From positions 1-15,468 of the forward strand of contig CAZVPD010000092.1 of assembly GCA_964628455.1 (NCBI GenBank): DNA of 15,468 nucleotides, given 5' to 3'. The number at the start of each line of letters is the position of its first letter. The stretch's first letter is position 1. Of the stretch, positions 1 to 6,515 are shown one piece after another. This DNA is from JAQVWU01 sp964628455 (lineage in GTDB: Bacteria; Bacillota; Clostridia; Oscillospirales; CAG-272). The position numbers and the translations under genes are program-made. The notes under the pieces are model-generated. The model was given only the letters and a program-made list of their open reading frames with translations, ran no database searches and was not told the DNA's origin.

Positions 1-747
1 GGAACGAAAACAAAACCGGCGGGACCGGGATGGCATTTCTTTTCCGCCTATTGCGGCGGAGGCAGCGACGTATATATCTTCGGCACGAACGAGCAGAAAA
101 ACCGCGTATGGGGCGGAGATACGATCCGTTTGTTCCGCTCCTCCGACCTTGAGACCTGGGAGGAAAAAGACGTCATACGCCGCGAGGGCTGGCTGTTCTA
201 CAACACGTCGGTCTGCAAAGGCCGAAACGGTTACGTGATGGCGATCGAGGCCGGAGCTCCGCAGGAAAAAGTCGGCGTTCCCTTCACCACATTTTTCGCC
301 GTTTCCGACGATCTGGTCAGCTGGACCATGATGAGCGACGAGATCTGCTACGCAAGAGAACGTTATGTCGCATGTCCCGCGCTCCGTTATCTCCCTGAGG
401 ACGATTTTTATTATATGATATGCCTCGAAGCGCTTCCCCTCGCCCGATACGCGCCTTATATTTACCGGACAAAGGATTTTACGACATGGGAGATAGGGCT
501 GCACAATCCGGTCTTATGGATATCCCGCGAAGACAGGATCCCGAAACCGGGCGCCGTATTTGATGCCGCAGCGGAAAAAACGATCCGCAGCTACCTGAAC
601 ATAAACAACTGCGACATCGACCTCTGCGAATATGGAGGAAAGACCATCATATATTATCTGACGGGAGATCAGCTGGGTACCGGATTCATGTGCGAAGCGG
701 TTTACAACGGCACGCTGAAAGAATTTTTACAGGCCCATTTCCGATAA
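1..747 (+). CDS. Glycosidase-like five-bladed beta-propeller protein, 5' truncated
   Basis: The frame is open from base 1 to the TAA at 745-747, giving the last 248 residues; the start lies outside the window. The blade signature [ST]-x-D-x-x-x-W occurs three times at about 55-residue spacing: SSDLETW (about 47-53 of this fragment), SDDLVSW (102-108) and TKDFTTW (157-163). Aromatic-rich strands lie between them. This is the pattern of the GH43/GH32/GH62-type five-bladed propeller hydrolases, which cut arabinan, xylan, fructan or related glycosides. No signal peptide can be judged because the N-terminus is missing. The catalytic acids cannot be assigned by eye, so family and substrate are open, and a non-catalytic propeller is possible. 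A strong hairpin follows the stop at once. The neighbouring solute-binding-protein remnant and CBM9-like gene fit a sugar-use locus. Confidence 0.72.
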   Translation, partial: GTKTKPAGPGWHFFSAYCGGGSDVYIFGTNEQKNRVWGGDTIRLFRSSDLETWEEKDVIRREGWLFYNTSVCKGRNGYVMAIEAGAPQEKVGVPFTTFFAVSDDLVSWTMMSDEICYARERYVACPALRYLPEDDFYYMICLEALPLARYAPYIYRTKDFTTWEIGLHNPVLWISREDRIPKPGAVFDAAAEKTIRSYLNINNCDIDLCEYGGKTIIYYLTGDQLGTGFMCEAVYNGTLKEFLQAHFR

Positions 748-752
748 AAACA

Positions 753-781
753 GCTCCGGTGTGACCCAGTCATACCGGAGC
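753..781. terminator. 13-bp hairpin after the propeller gene, possible terminator
   Basis: The arms gctccggtgtgac (753-765) and gtcataccggagc (769-781) pair over 13 bp with one G-T pair and a 3-base loop, five bases after the stop codon. On the plus strand the bases that follow are not T-rich. On the minus strand the hairpin is followed by TTTTT (complement of 746-750), so it would be a better terminator for transcripts coming from the right. It probably works in both directions between converging genes. Confidence 0.6.
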
Positions 782-808
782 CGTTCGGTCTTGGATCGGA
801 TATGCCGG

Positions 809-1019
809 TCATGTATTTTCCGTATAAGCCGAAATGAGTTTATCGAGAGCATTCAGAGCACAGCACCTCCGGCACAGCTCCCATCCTCCGGTATTTCGGC
901 GTTGTCAGCGGAAACACACCCGGATTCATGGCATCGTGGATCAGCGTCCCGTGTTTTTCCTGCGTTTCATCCGGTTTCGGATAGGGTACCATACCGTAAT
1001 GTTCGGCCGTATCCCGTAA
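809..1019 (-). pseudogene. Remnant of an extracellular solute-binding protein gene
   Basis: The minus strand from 1019 down to the TAA at 840-842 encodes 59 residues that start LRDTAEHYGMVPYPKPDETQ and end EVLCSECSR. By eye they align with residues 355-411 of the solute-binding protein encoded at 9727-11226, sharing about 16 identical positions with one two-residue gap: LR....YG..P..K.DE.QE at the front, then P.T and E.L..E near the end. There is no start codon, signal peptide or N-terminal domain. In the next frame 859-812 reads ALNALDKLISAYTENT before a TGA, which resembles the continuation ALNAESYKIVIPAYYETA of the intact protein, so a frameshift near 860 is likely. Upstream the frame closes at 1041-1043, inside the hairpin behind the CBM9 gene. 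I read this as a decayed or truncated gene, not a working one. Confidence 0.62.
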
Positions 1020-1024
1020 AACAG

Positions 1025-1059
1025 AAAAGGGACATGCCCTTTACAGACATATCCCTTTT
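1025..1059 (-). terminator. Terminator of the CBM9-like gene
   Basis: The arms aaaagggacatg (1025-1036) and catatccctttt (1048-1059) form a 12-bp stem with one G-T pair and an 11-base loop. It starts 13 bp past the stop codon of the minus-strand gene. Read on the minus strand it ends in CCCTTTTCTGTTTT, a T-rich tail typical of an intrinsic terminator. Confidence 0.7.
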
Positions 1060-1072
1060 ATCCGGTAATTTT

Positions 1073-1879
1073 TTATTTGCGGCGGCTGATCACAACGCCT
1101 GCCAGTGCCATAACAGAGATAAGGACGGCGATCCCTGCGATATCCGCAGTCTGAGCGGCGGTTGTAACAACAGCCGGAGCTTCGGCTTCCGCTTCCGCTG
1201 CGGGTGCTTCCGTTGCCGGAGCTTCCGTTTCAACGACGGGAAGCACGACTTCAGTGGCTATACAGGTAAAGACATGCTCGGCCGTCTGTGATCCCGAAGC
1301 GGTTCCTGCCGCGGAGGCGTCGGTGGAAAAGATGTCGTTGACCTGAAGCGTAAAACCGAAGGTCTTTCCGGCGGCAAGATTGTTCATGGGAAGGGCTATT
1401 TCGATGATATACTTGCTGCCGTCGATTTTTGCGGCGTGAAGCGCATTTTCAAAAACAAACGGGGTCGCACCGGCGGCATCGGCTCCCAAAAAGAAATTTC
1501 CGTCGGCAGCGGCGTGGATCTTGAACTGCATATCTTCATCCAGGAACCAGACTTCAGCGGCATCGTTCTGCCATACATCACCGACTTCCGCCGAAAATAT
1601 GGTGGAGTCCGTAACTGCGACCGCCAGATACAGATAACTGGCGTCCCAGAGGAAATAAGCGGTCGCCGCGGCGTCCGCAGCCATCGCACCGTCTCCCCAG
1701 ATATAGAAACCCAGGTTGTCGAGTTCATAGGAAGCGGACTGCGTGTAAATGTCATCGAGTGTACCGTCGACCGACGGAGTTCCCTTGAGTATGTCGGTTG
1801 AAACAGGCGCCGCCGATACGGGAATGAATGTCAGAACCGTGAAGAGTGCGACAAGCAAAAGAGCAAACAATTTTTTCAT
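1073..1879 (-). CDS. Secreted CBM9-like sugar-binding protein with C-terminal membrane anchor
   Basis: The 268-residue product begins with a signal peptide (MKKLFALLLVALFTVLTFIP, cleavage near VSA-AP, residues 22-24). Residues about 28-210 form a single beta-rich domain with marks of the CBM9/DOMON-like family: VDGTLDD near the start, AYFLWDASYLYLAVAVTDS, NDAAEVWFLDED and YIIEIALPM. Such domains bind glycans or sugar ends on the cell surface. An Ala/Glu/Pro/Thr-rich linker (about 211-232) with repeated EAPA units leads to AQTAD, a hydrophobic span (about 237-264) and the tail SRRK. That layout resembles a degenerate sorting signal or a simple C-terminal membrane anchor; there is no true LPXTG. 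The start is set by AGGGGG seven bases ahead of the ATG. A promoter about 250 bp upstream gives a long leader. Binding only is expected, since no catalytic domain is present. The ligand is unknown. Confidence 0.75.
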   Translation of the reverse strand: MKKLFALLLVALFTVLTFIPVSAAPVSTDILKGTPSVDGTLDDIYTQSASYELDNLGFYIWGDGAMAADAAATAYFLWDASYLYLAVAVTDSTIFSAEVGDVWQNDAAEVWFLDEDMQFKIHAAADGNFFLGADAAGATPFVFENALHAAKIDGSKYIIEIALPMNNLAAGKTFGFTLQVNDIFSTDASAAGTASGSQTAEHVFTCIATEVVLPVVETEAPATEAPAAEAEAEAPAVVTTAAQTADIAGIAVLISVMALAGVVISRRK

Positions 1880-2127
1880 AAAATATCCCCCTATAAAATA
1901 ATTTTTGGTCTGCTGCGAAACACAAAACAGCTTTATAAATGCATGCTGTTCAGGAAAAACAACTACAGACTTTGATCCTCTTTTTATGGCATACTATCGG
2001 TCTCAAACCGATAAATACCATGCGGCATCCGAAATGGCAAACATCAGCGGCAGATATCTGCCGCGGCGGATGATCTGACCGGTCTTTTCGGATGTTCGCT
2101 GCTGCCTGTAAATATTTTAACAATCCG
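1880..2127 (-). promoter_or_regulatory. Long structured 5' leader of the CBM9-like gene
   Basis: If the promoter at 2128-2156 is used, the mRNA carries a leader of about 240 nt with several clear stems. An outer stem pairs catccgaaa (2026-2034) with tttcggatg (2086-2094). It encloses the perfect 18-base palindrome gcggcagatatctgccgc (2047-2064). A separate 7-bp hairpin has arms 1995-2001 and 2007-2013 with a 5-base loop. The ribosome binding site lies near the 3' end of the leader. I recognise no known riboswitch class. It could be a cis-regulatory RNA, an mRNA-stabilising leader, or DNA sites for a regulator. Confidence 0.45.
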
Positions 2128-2156
2128 AGTATAACACATTAACGGCGCTTTGTAAA
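2128..2156 (-). promoter_or_regulatory. Sigma-A promoter of the CBM9-like gene
   Basis: On the minus strand -35 TTTACA (complement of 2151-2156) and -10 TATACT (complement of 2128-2133) are 17 bp apart. Each matches the consensus at five of six bases. It is the best promoter seen upstream of the CBM9-like gene and implies a start point near 2121. Confidence 0.62.
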
Positions 2157-2450
2157 TACTTAACTTTTTGTTCTTGTCCTATTTGAATATATTTGTATGG
2201 ATGCACAAATATTATACACAATTAAATACATTATAAACAAACCGGCTTTTGACTTTGCCCTGTTTCAGGACACGGATTCAGGAAATGCTTCAGATATTCT
2301 GTAAAGATCATGTCGTCTCGCTTTTCTATCATTTATCTTTCAGAAAACATTTTAAAAACTATCATACAACCGTCACATTGACCGCGTATAATACAGCCAT
2401 AAAGATCAAAACAACAGGACAACATAGTTTATTAAACGGAGGTAATTAAA
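2157..2450. other. AT-rich intergenic region upstream of htrA
   Basis: These 294 bases lie between two divergent transcription units. They are AT-rich, and no convincing gene is seen on either strand. A TATAAT at 2387-2392 could be the -10 box of the htrA promoter, but no good -35 lies 16-18 bp ahead of it, which may mean an activator is needed. The TTGACC at 2378-2383 is only 3 bp from that box and cannot pair with it. The htrA ribosome binding site GGAGG is at 2438-2442. Confidence 0.5.
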
Positions 2451-3854
2451 ATGAATCAATCCGATCAGGACAACATCCATACCGATAATGAAGAAAACAC
2501 CGCCGGACAGACTCCGGAAAATACGGAGCAAACTCCCGCAGCTGCGGAAATACACAGCGAATACAGCGCGCCTGTATACCCCGTAAATAAAAAGAAACAG
2601 AAAAAAGGCATTTCCAGAAGCTTTGTAGCCGTTGCCGTCATCCTGTGCATACTCTTTTCGGGCGCAGCCGGTTTCGGAGGAGCGTATCTGGCAGGTAATT
2701 TCAACAAACAGCCGCCGGCGGAGCAGAAAGACAGTCCGGTAGTCACCGCATCGGAAACGGAAGCGAAGAACGAAGGCGGCGTGATTTTCAAAACGGCGGA
2801 TACGGAACCCGCCTCAGAAAAAATCGAAGCGAACGTGATCGCATCCGTAGCCGATAAAGCGGCGGATTCGGTGGTTGAAATTTCCACCGAAACAATGGTG
2901 ACACAGTCTTTTTACGGACAGTATATCACAGGCGGCGCGGGAAGCGGAGTCATCATCACCGAAAACGGATATATCATTACCTGCGCTCATGTGATCGACG
3001 GCGCGTCCAACATAACCGTTAAAATGACCGACGGCATGGAATATCCCGCAAAAGTCATCGGTTCCGACGCTCTTACAGATATAGCCGTCGTAAAAATCGA
3101 AGCTACCGGCCTTCCCTTCGCTGTCGTAGGCGATTCATCGGGCCTTGTGGTCGGCGAAGACGCCGTTGCGATCGGAAATCCTCTCGGCGAACTCGGCGGC
3201 ACCGTTACAAACGGCATCATCAGCGCACTGGACCGGGAAGTCGAAATCGCCGGTCAGAACTATAATCTTCTTCAGACAAACGCTGCGATCAATCCCGGAA
3301 ATTCCGGCGGCGGACTGTTCAATCTCCGTGCCGAACTCATCGGCATAGTCAATGCGAAATCATCGGGATCGGGCATCGAAGGCCTCGGTTTTGCGATACC
3401 GATCAACGACGCCATCGCCGTGGCGGAACAGCTTATCAACTTCGGCTATATCAAAGGCAGACCCCAACTGGGCATCTACGTGCTTGACGTCAACGAATCG
3501 ACCGATTTCTTTGAACTTCGCACACAGGAATACGCGGCGATCCTGAACTACATCACAGACTACGGCGTATACTTCCTGGAATACAACACAGACCTGCAGA
3601 CAGAAGGCGACCTGAAGTTCGGTGACCGCATTGTAGCGCTTGACGGCGTAGCTGTATCAACCAAACAGGCGCTGGCAAAACTTTTAAACGAAGAGTATAA
3701 AGTCGGCGATACAGCAAAGATCACCGTGGCACGCCTTACCGACGTAAAGAGCAAGAGAAGCGAAATGGTCGACGTTGAGATCAAACTGATCGAAAACGTA
3801 CCCGTATCATCGGAAACAACGGAAGCTGCGGAAGAAACTCAGGAACAGCCGTAA
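2451..3854 (+). CDS. htrA: Membrane-anchored HtrA/DegP-type serine protease with PDZ domain
   Basis: The 467-residue product has a polar cytoplasmic tail rich in Glu, Asn, Gln and Thr (1-57), a basic stretch KKKQKKG, one membrane span (about 58-84), a variable linker, a trypsin-like domain (about 130-325) and a PDZ domain (about 330-447). The catalytic triad is visible: His180 in ITCAHVIDGA, Asp210 in DALTDIAVVKI and Ser285 in NPGNSGGGLF. This is the usual plan of Gram-positive HtrA/DegP proteases, which degrade or refold misfolded exported proteins outside the membrane. The PDZ part keeps the GDRIVALDGV motif, but the usual SPA..AG stretch before it is replaced by NTDLQTEGDL. GGAGG eight bases ahead sets the ATG. 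A two-component system follows after 76 bp with a hairpin between, an arrangement that recalls the CiaRH-htrA and CssRS-htrA links, so mutual regulation is plausible but not shown here. Confidence 0.92.
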   Translation: MNQSDQDNIHTDNEENTAGQTPENTEQTPAAAEIHSEYSAPVYPVNKKKQKKGISRSFVAVAVILCILFSGAAGFGGAYLAGNFNKQPPAEQKDSPVVTASETEAKNEGGVIFKTADTEPASEKIEANVIASVADKAADSVVEISTETMVTQSFYGQYITGGAGSGVIITENGYIITCAHVIDGASNITVKMTDGMEYPAKVIGSDALTDIAVVKIEATGLPFAVVGDSSGLVVGEDAVAIGNPLGELGGTVTNGIISALDREVEIAGQNYNLLQTNAAINPGNSGGGLFNLRAELIGIVNAKSSGSGIEGLGFAIPINDAIAVAEQLINFGYIKGRPQLGIYVLDVNESTDFFELRTQEYAAILNYITDYGVYFLEYNTDLQTEGDLKFGDRIVALDGVAVSTKQALAKLLNEEYKVGDTAKITVARLTDVKSKRSEMVDVEIKLIENVPVSSETTEAAEETQEQP

Positions 3855-3870
3855 AATAAACAATAAGCCG

Positions 3871-3901
3871 GGGGAACGCCGTGTCATACGGCGTTCCCTT
3901 T
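3871..3901 (+). terminator. Hairpin between htrA and the response regulator
   Basis: The arms gggaacgccgt (3872-3882) and acggcgttccc (3888-3898) form an 11-bp stem with a 5-base loop, starting 17 bp after the htrA stop. Only three or four Ts follow, so termination may be incomplete and the regulator genes could be reached by read-through. No clear promoter is seen in the short gap before the regulator. Confidence 0.65.
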
Positions 3902-3930
3902 GCGGCGGAATTCTGTAAAGGGGGATACCG

Positions 3931-4611
3931 ATGCCCGACATGCTGATTGTCGACGATGAAGAAATGATACGCCGGCTTATCCGGAAATACGCGGAATTCG
4001 AGAGTTACGACGTTACGGAAGCTGCCGACGGAATGGCTGCCGTGCTGCTTTGCCGCAAAAACAAATACGACATCATCATCATGGATATCATGATGCCGGA
4101 ACTCGACGGATTTTCAGCCTGCCGCGAGATAAGAAAACATTCCGATACACCTATACTCATGCTGTCGGCAAGGGGTGAGGAATACGATAAAATCAGCGGA
4201 TTTGAACTGGGAATCGATGATTATGTCGTAAAACCCTTTTCGCCTAAGGAACTCATGCTACGCGTCGCGGCAATATTGAAACGCGCGCAGAAAAAATCCG
4301 AAACAGCACAGAATGAAATTTTTACCGCCGAGGGACTGACCGCCGATTTTACGGCGCGCCTGGTTTATGTGGACGGAGATCGCACAGATATGTCTCCCAA
4401 AGAATACGACCTGTTTTTTTATATGCTTCGCAACCGCAATATAGCGCTTTCCCGCGAAAAACTCATTACCGAAGTCTGGGGCTATGACTTTTACGGAGAC
4501 GACCGGACACTGGACACTCACATAAAGCTGCTCAGGCGCTCCCTCGGTCCGTATGCGAAATTCATCGTCACCCTTCGCGGCGTCGGATACCGTTTCGAAC
4601 TCCCGAAATGA
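3931..4611 (+). CDS. OmpR/PhoB-family response regulator
   Basis: The 226-residue protein has a receiver domain (about 1-118) and a winged-helix DNA-binding domain (about 128-224). The acidic pocket is Asp8-Asp9 in LIVDDEE, the phosphate acceptor is Asp52 in IIMDIMMPELDG, and Ser79 and Lys101 (KPF) sit at the conserved switch positions. The output domain shows the usual LTADFTARLVYVDG start, then SPKEYDLFFYML and RTLDTHIKLLRRSLG with the final RGVGYRF. It should act as a DNA-binding transcription factor phosphorylated by the next-door kinase. AAAGGGGG lies just ahead of the ATG. Its stop codon overlaps an ATG by four bases (ATGA), though the kinase probably starts further on. Its targets are unknown; htrA directly upstream is the obvious candidate. 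Confidence 0.93.
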   Translation: MPDMLIVDDEEMIRRLIRKYAEFESYDVTEAADGMAAVLLCRKNKYDIIIMDIMMPELDGFSACREIRKHSDTPILMLSARGEEYDKISGFELGIDDYVVKPFSPKELMLRVAAILKRAQKKSETAQNEIFTAEGLTADFTARLVYVDGDRTDMSPKEYDLFFYMLRNRNIALSREKLITEVWGYDFYGDDRTLDTHIKLLRRSLGPYAKFIVTLRGVGYRFELPK

Positions 4612-4648
4612 CTTCGGCCGGGCAGAAAACCGTTTTACGCATTTCATC

Positions 4649-4664
4649 AAGGAGATATATTTTG
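4649..4664 (+). promoter_or_regulatory. Ribosome binding site deciding a TTG start for the kinase
   Basis: AAGGAG at 4649-4654 is followed after seven bases by TTG at 4662-4664, in frame with the kinase. The upstream ATG at 4608, which overlaps the regulator stop, has no purine-rich site ahead of it (gaactcccgaa). The TTG start is therefore preferred. Confidence 0.7.
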
Positions 4665-6317
4665 GCCGAACATATAAACAAGAAGGAATATCTGCGGCAG
4701 GACCGGAATAAAAAAGCGAAACCCGAAAAGAAAGCCGGCAAAAACAAAAAGCGGGGCCTAAGCATCAAATGGAACATTTATTTCTGGCTGATGCTTTTTA
4801 CCGGTTTGATTCTTGTCCTATTATGGCTGTGCCAGGTGGTTTTTCTCGACGATATCTACAAGACCATTAAAATCAGCGAAATAAAGAACGCAGCCCGGAC
4901 CATCACCGAACAGATCGATTCGGATACGCTCGAAAGCGAAGCGGAAAAAATCGCATACAGCGGAGAAATGTGCATTCTGGCACTCCGAATGGTGAACAAT
5001 GACACCGCGGAAAAAGTACTTTCCATCCACAACAACGACGGCTGCGCCATCCACAACACAGACGAACACTCGAAATTCGTGCTGTATGATTCCGCGATCG
5101 AAAACGGCGGTAAGCTGCTGCAGCGATTCCGGTTTGACGAAAATAAACGCGCCTATTACAGCACAGACGATAATCTTTACGGCAACGGGAACGATGGTCC
5201 GGAGAGCATCATTTATACGAGCATCCTCGTAAATAAAGACGGAGNNNNNNNNNNCATCTGTAATGCTAAAGGTGTATATATTGCTCATCTTGATTCTGAT
5301 GATTGGATTTCACCGGGCGGAGCAAAAGACGGAGACAGTATTCTGCTGATGCTCGATTCTGTTATCTCTCCGGTTTCCGCAACGGTGCGTACCCTGTATC
5401 TGCTGCTTGCCGCGATCACCGTCCTTCTGCTCCTTCTGACCTTCGGACTTGCCTTTGTTATTTCACACCAGGTTTCGATTCCGATCATAAAAATCAACGA
5501 ATCCGCCAAACGCCTGGCTGCGCGCCAGTATGACGCTTCTTTTTCCGAACGCGGCTACCGTGAAATCGCGGAACTCGGCGGAACGCTGAATTACGCGGCG
5601 CTTGAATTGTCAAAGGTGGATGACCTTTACCGCGAGCTCATCGCTAATATCTCGCATGACCTGAGAACCCCTCTGACAATGATCACAGGATACGGCGAGG
5701 TCATACGCGACCTTCCGAACGAAAACACGCAGGAGAACATTCAGATCATCATCGATGAAGCCAACCGCCTGACCACACTTGTGAATGATGTTCTCGATAT
5801 CTCGCGCCTGCGCAACGGCGTGCAGAAATTCGAAACCGCACCGTTCAGTCTGACCGGCGCAGTTGAGAACGCGCTGAAGCGCTATAATCGGCTGATTGAA
5901 AACGAGGGGTATGCGATAGACTTCATATATGAAAAAAATATTACCGTAAATTCCGATCAGAACCGTATTCTCCAGGTTCTGTATAATCTTGTCAACAATG
6001 CCGTCACATATACCGGAGCAGATAAAAAAGTGACCGTCAGGCAGACAACAAACGGAGGATTCGTGCGTATTGAGGTATCCGATACCGGTGAGGGTATCGA
6101 TGAAGACAAACTTGACCTAATATGGGACCGTTATTATAAAGTCGATAAGGTCCACAAGCGCGCCTCCGTCGGCACCGGACTCGGACTGTCCATCGTCAAA
6201 ACAATCATGGAAGCGGCCGGAGGCACATGCGGAGTACGCTCTAAACCGGGAGAGGGAAGCACATTCTGGTTTGAGCTCGGGATTGACCGCGAAAGCGAAA
6301 AAGTCAATATACCGTGA
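4662..6317 (+). CDS. Membrane sensor histidine kinase with HAMP domain, interrupted by an assembly gap
   Basis: From the TTG at 4662 the product is 551 residues long (569 from the ATG at 4608). It has a basic N-terminus, a first membrane span (about 37-61), an extracytoplasmic sensor region, a second span (about 242-268) and a HAMP region. The HisKA domain has the H box ANISHDLRTPLT (His332). The HATPase domain has N box NLVNNAV (Asn446), G1 box SDTGEGID (Asp474) and G2 box GTGLGLSIVK (504 on). It should phosphorylate the preceding regulator. Ten Ns at 5245-5254 lie in the sensor region. The frame agrees on both sides, but the bases after the gap look foreign: they encode NAKGVYIAHLDSDDWISP, a glycosyltransferase-2-like motif. 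The 10-mer aaagacggag occurs both before (5235-5244) and after (5325-5334). Joining at that repeat gives ILVNKDGDSILLMLDS, a more natural kinase sequence, and drops 30 codons. The true protein is then about 521 residues. Confidence 0.88.
   Translation: MAEHINKKEYLRQDRNKKAKPEKKAGKNKKRGLSIKWNIYFWLMLFTGLILVLLWLCQVVFLDDIYKTIKISEIKNAARTITEQIDSDTLESEAEKIAYSGEMCILALRMVNNDTAEKVLSIHNNDGCAIHNTDEHSKFVLYDSAIENGGKLLQRFRFDENKRAYYSTDDNLYGNGNDGPESIIYTSILVNKDGXXXXICNAKGVYIAHLDSDDWISPGGAKDGDSILLMLDSVISPVSATVRTLYLLLAAITVLLLLLTFGLAFVISHQVSIPIIKINESAKRLAARQYDASFSERGYREIAELGGTLNYAALELSKVDDLYRELIANISHDLRTPLTMITGYGEVIRDLPNENTQENIQIIIDEANRLTTLVNDVLDISRLRNGVQKFETAPFSLTGAVENALKRYNRLIENEGYAIDFIYEKNITVNSDQNRILQVLYNLVNNAVTYTGADKKVTVRQTTNGGFVRIEVSDTGEGIDEDKLDLIWDRYYKVDKVHKRASVGTGLGLSIVKTIMEAAGGTCGVRSKPGEGSTFWFELGIDRESEKVNIP
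5245..5254. other. Scaffold gap of 10 Ns
   Basis: Ten undetermined bases mark a join between two contigs inside the histidine kinase gene. The true gap length is unknown. The flanking repeat aaagacggag suggests that the contigs really overlap and that the bases from 5255 to about 5324 do not belong here. Confidence 0.95.
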
Positions 6318-6322
6318 CACAG

Positions 6323-6354
6323 ACAGATCCGTCCTAAAAACGGGTCTGTTTTTA
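6323..6354 (+). terminator. Terminator of the two-component operon
   Basis: The arms acagatccgt (6323-6332) and acgggtctgt (6340-6349) pair over 10 bp with one T-G pair and a 7-base loop, directly followed by TTTT. It starts six bases after the kinase stop codon. Confidence 0.85.
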
Positions 6355-6383
6355 TCCCGTGAACGGCAAAAGCATTTTTACCC

Positions 6384-6412
6384 TTGACATACAAAGGACC
6401 ATATGTTATAAT
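6384..6412 (+). promoter_or_regulatory. Perfect-consensus sigma-A promoter for the oxidoreductase
   Basis: TTGACA (6384-6389) and TATAAT (6407-6412) are separated by exactly 17 bp. The predicted start near 6419 leaves a leader of about 97 nt, AT-rich and without an obvious strong stem. A promoter this close to consensus suggests strong constitutive activity unless a repressor acts. Confidence 0.9.
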
Positions 6413-6515
6413 AACCGCAGATTTATAGGTAATTTATATTTTTAATACTGTATATTATTTACGGACAGTTCTCGGACTGTATCGAATATCATTTTTTGAG
6501 AAAGAAGACTATACC

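Noticed and set aside
761..1291. A 176-codon plus-strand frame running across the gap and the 3' end of the CBM9-like gene
   Set aside because: It overlaps a clear minus-strand gene and the binding-protein remnant in antisense, has no ribosome binding site, and its Arg/Ser/Cys-rich product looks like a shadow.
2047..2064. The 18-base palindrome as an operator for a dimeric repressor
   Set aside because: It is not repeated elsewhere in the window and lies well inside the transcribed leader within a larger stem, so an RNA structure fits better. An operator is not excluded, only unsupported.
2378..2392. TTGACC and TATAAT close together upstream of htrA as a promoter pair
   Set aside because: They are only 3 bp apart, where about 17 bp is needed; at most the TATAAT is a -10 box.
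2249..2449. A 66-codon frame ending just before htrA
   Set aside because: It has no ribosome binding site, lies in the promoter region of htrA, and its composition looks like translated AT-rich spacer.
5256..5309. A genuine glycosyltransferase domain fused to the sensor kinase
   Set aside because: Only about 18 residues of the motif are present, beside an assembly gap and flanked by a 10-bp repeat, so misassembly is the simpler explanation.
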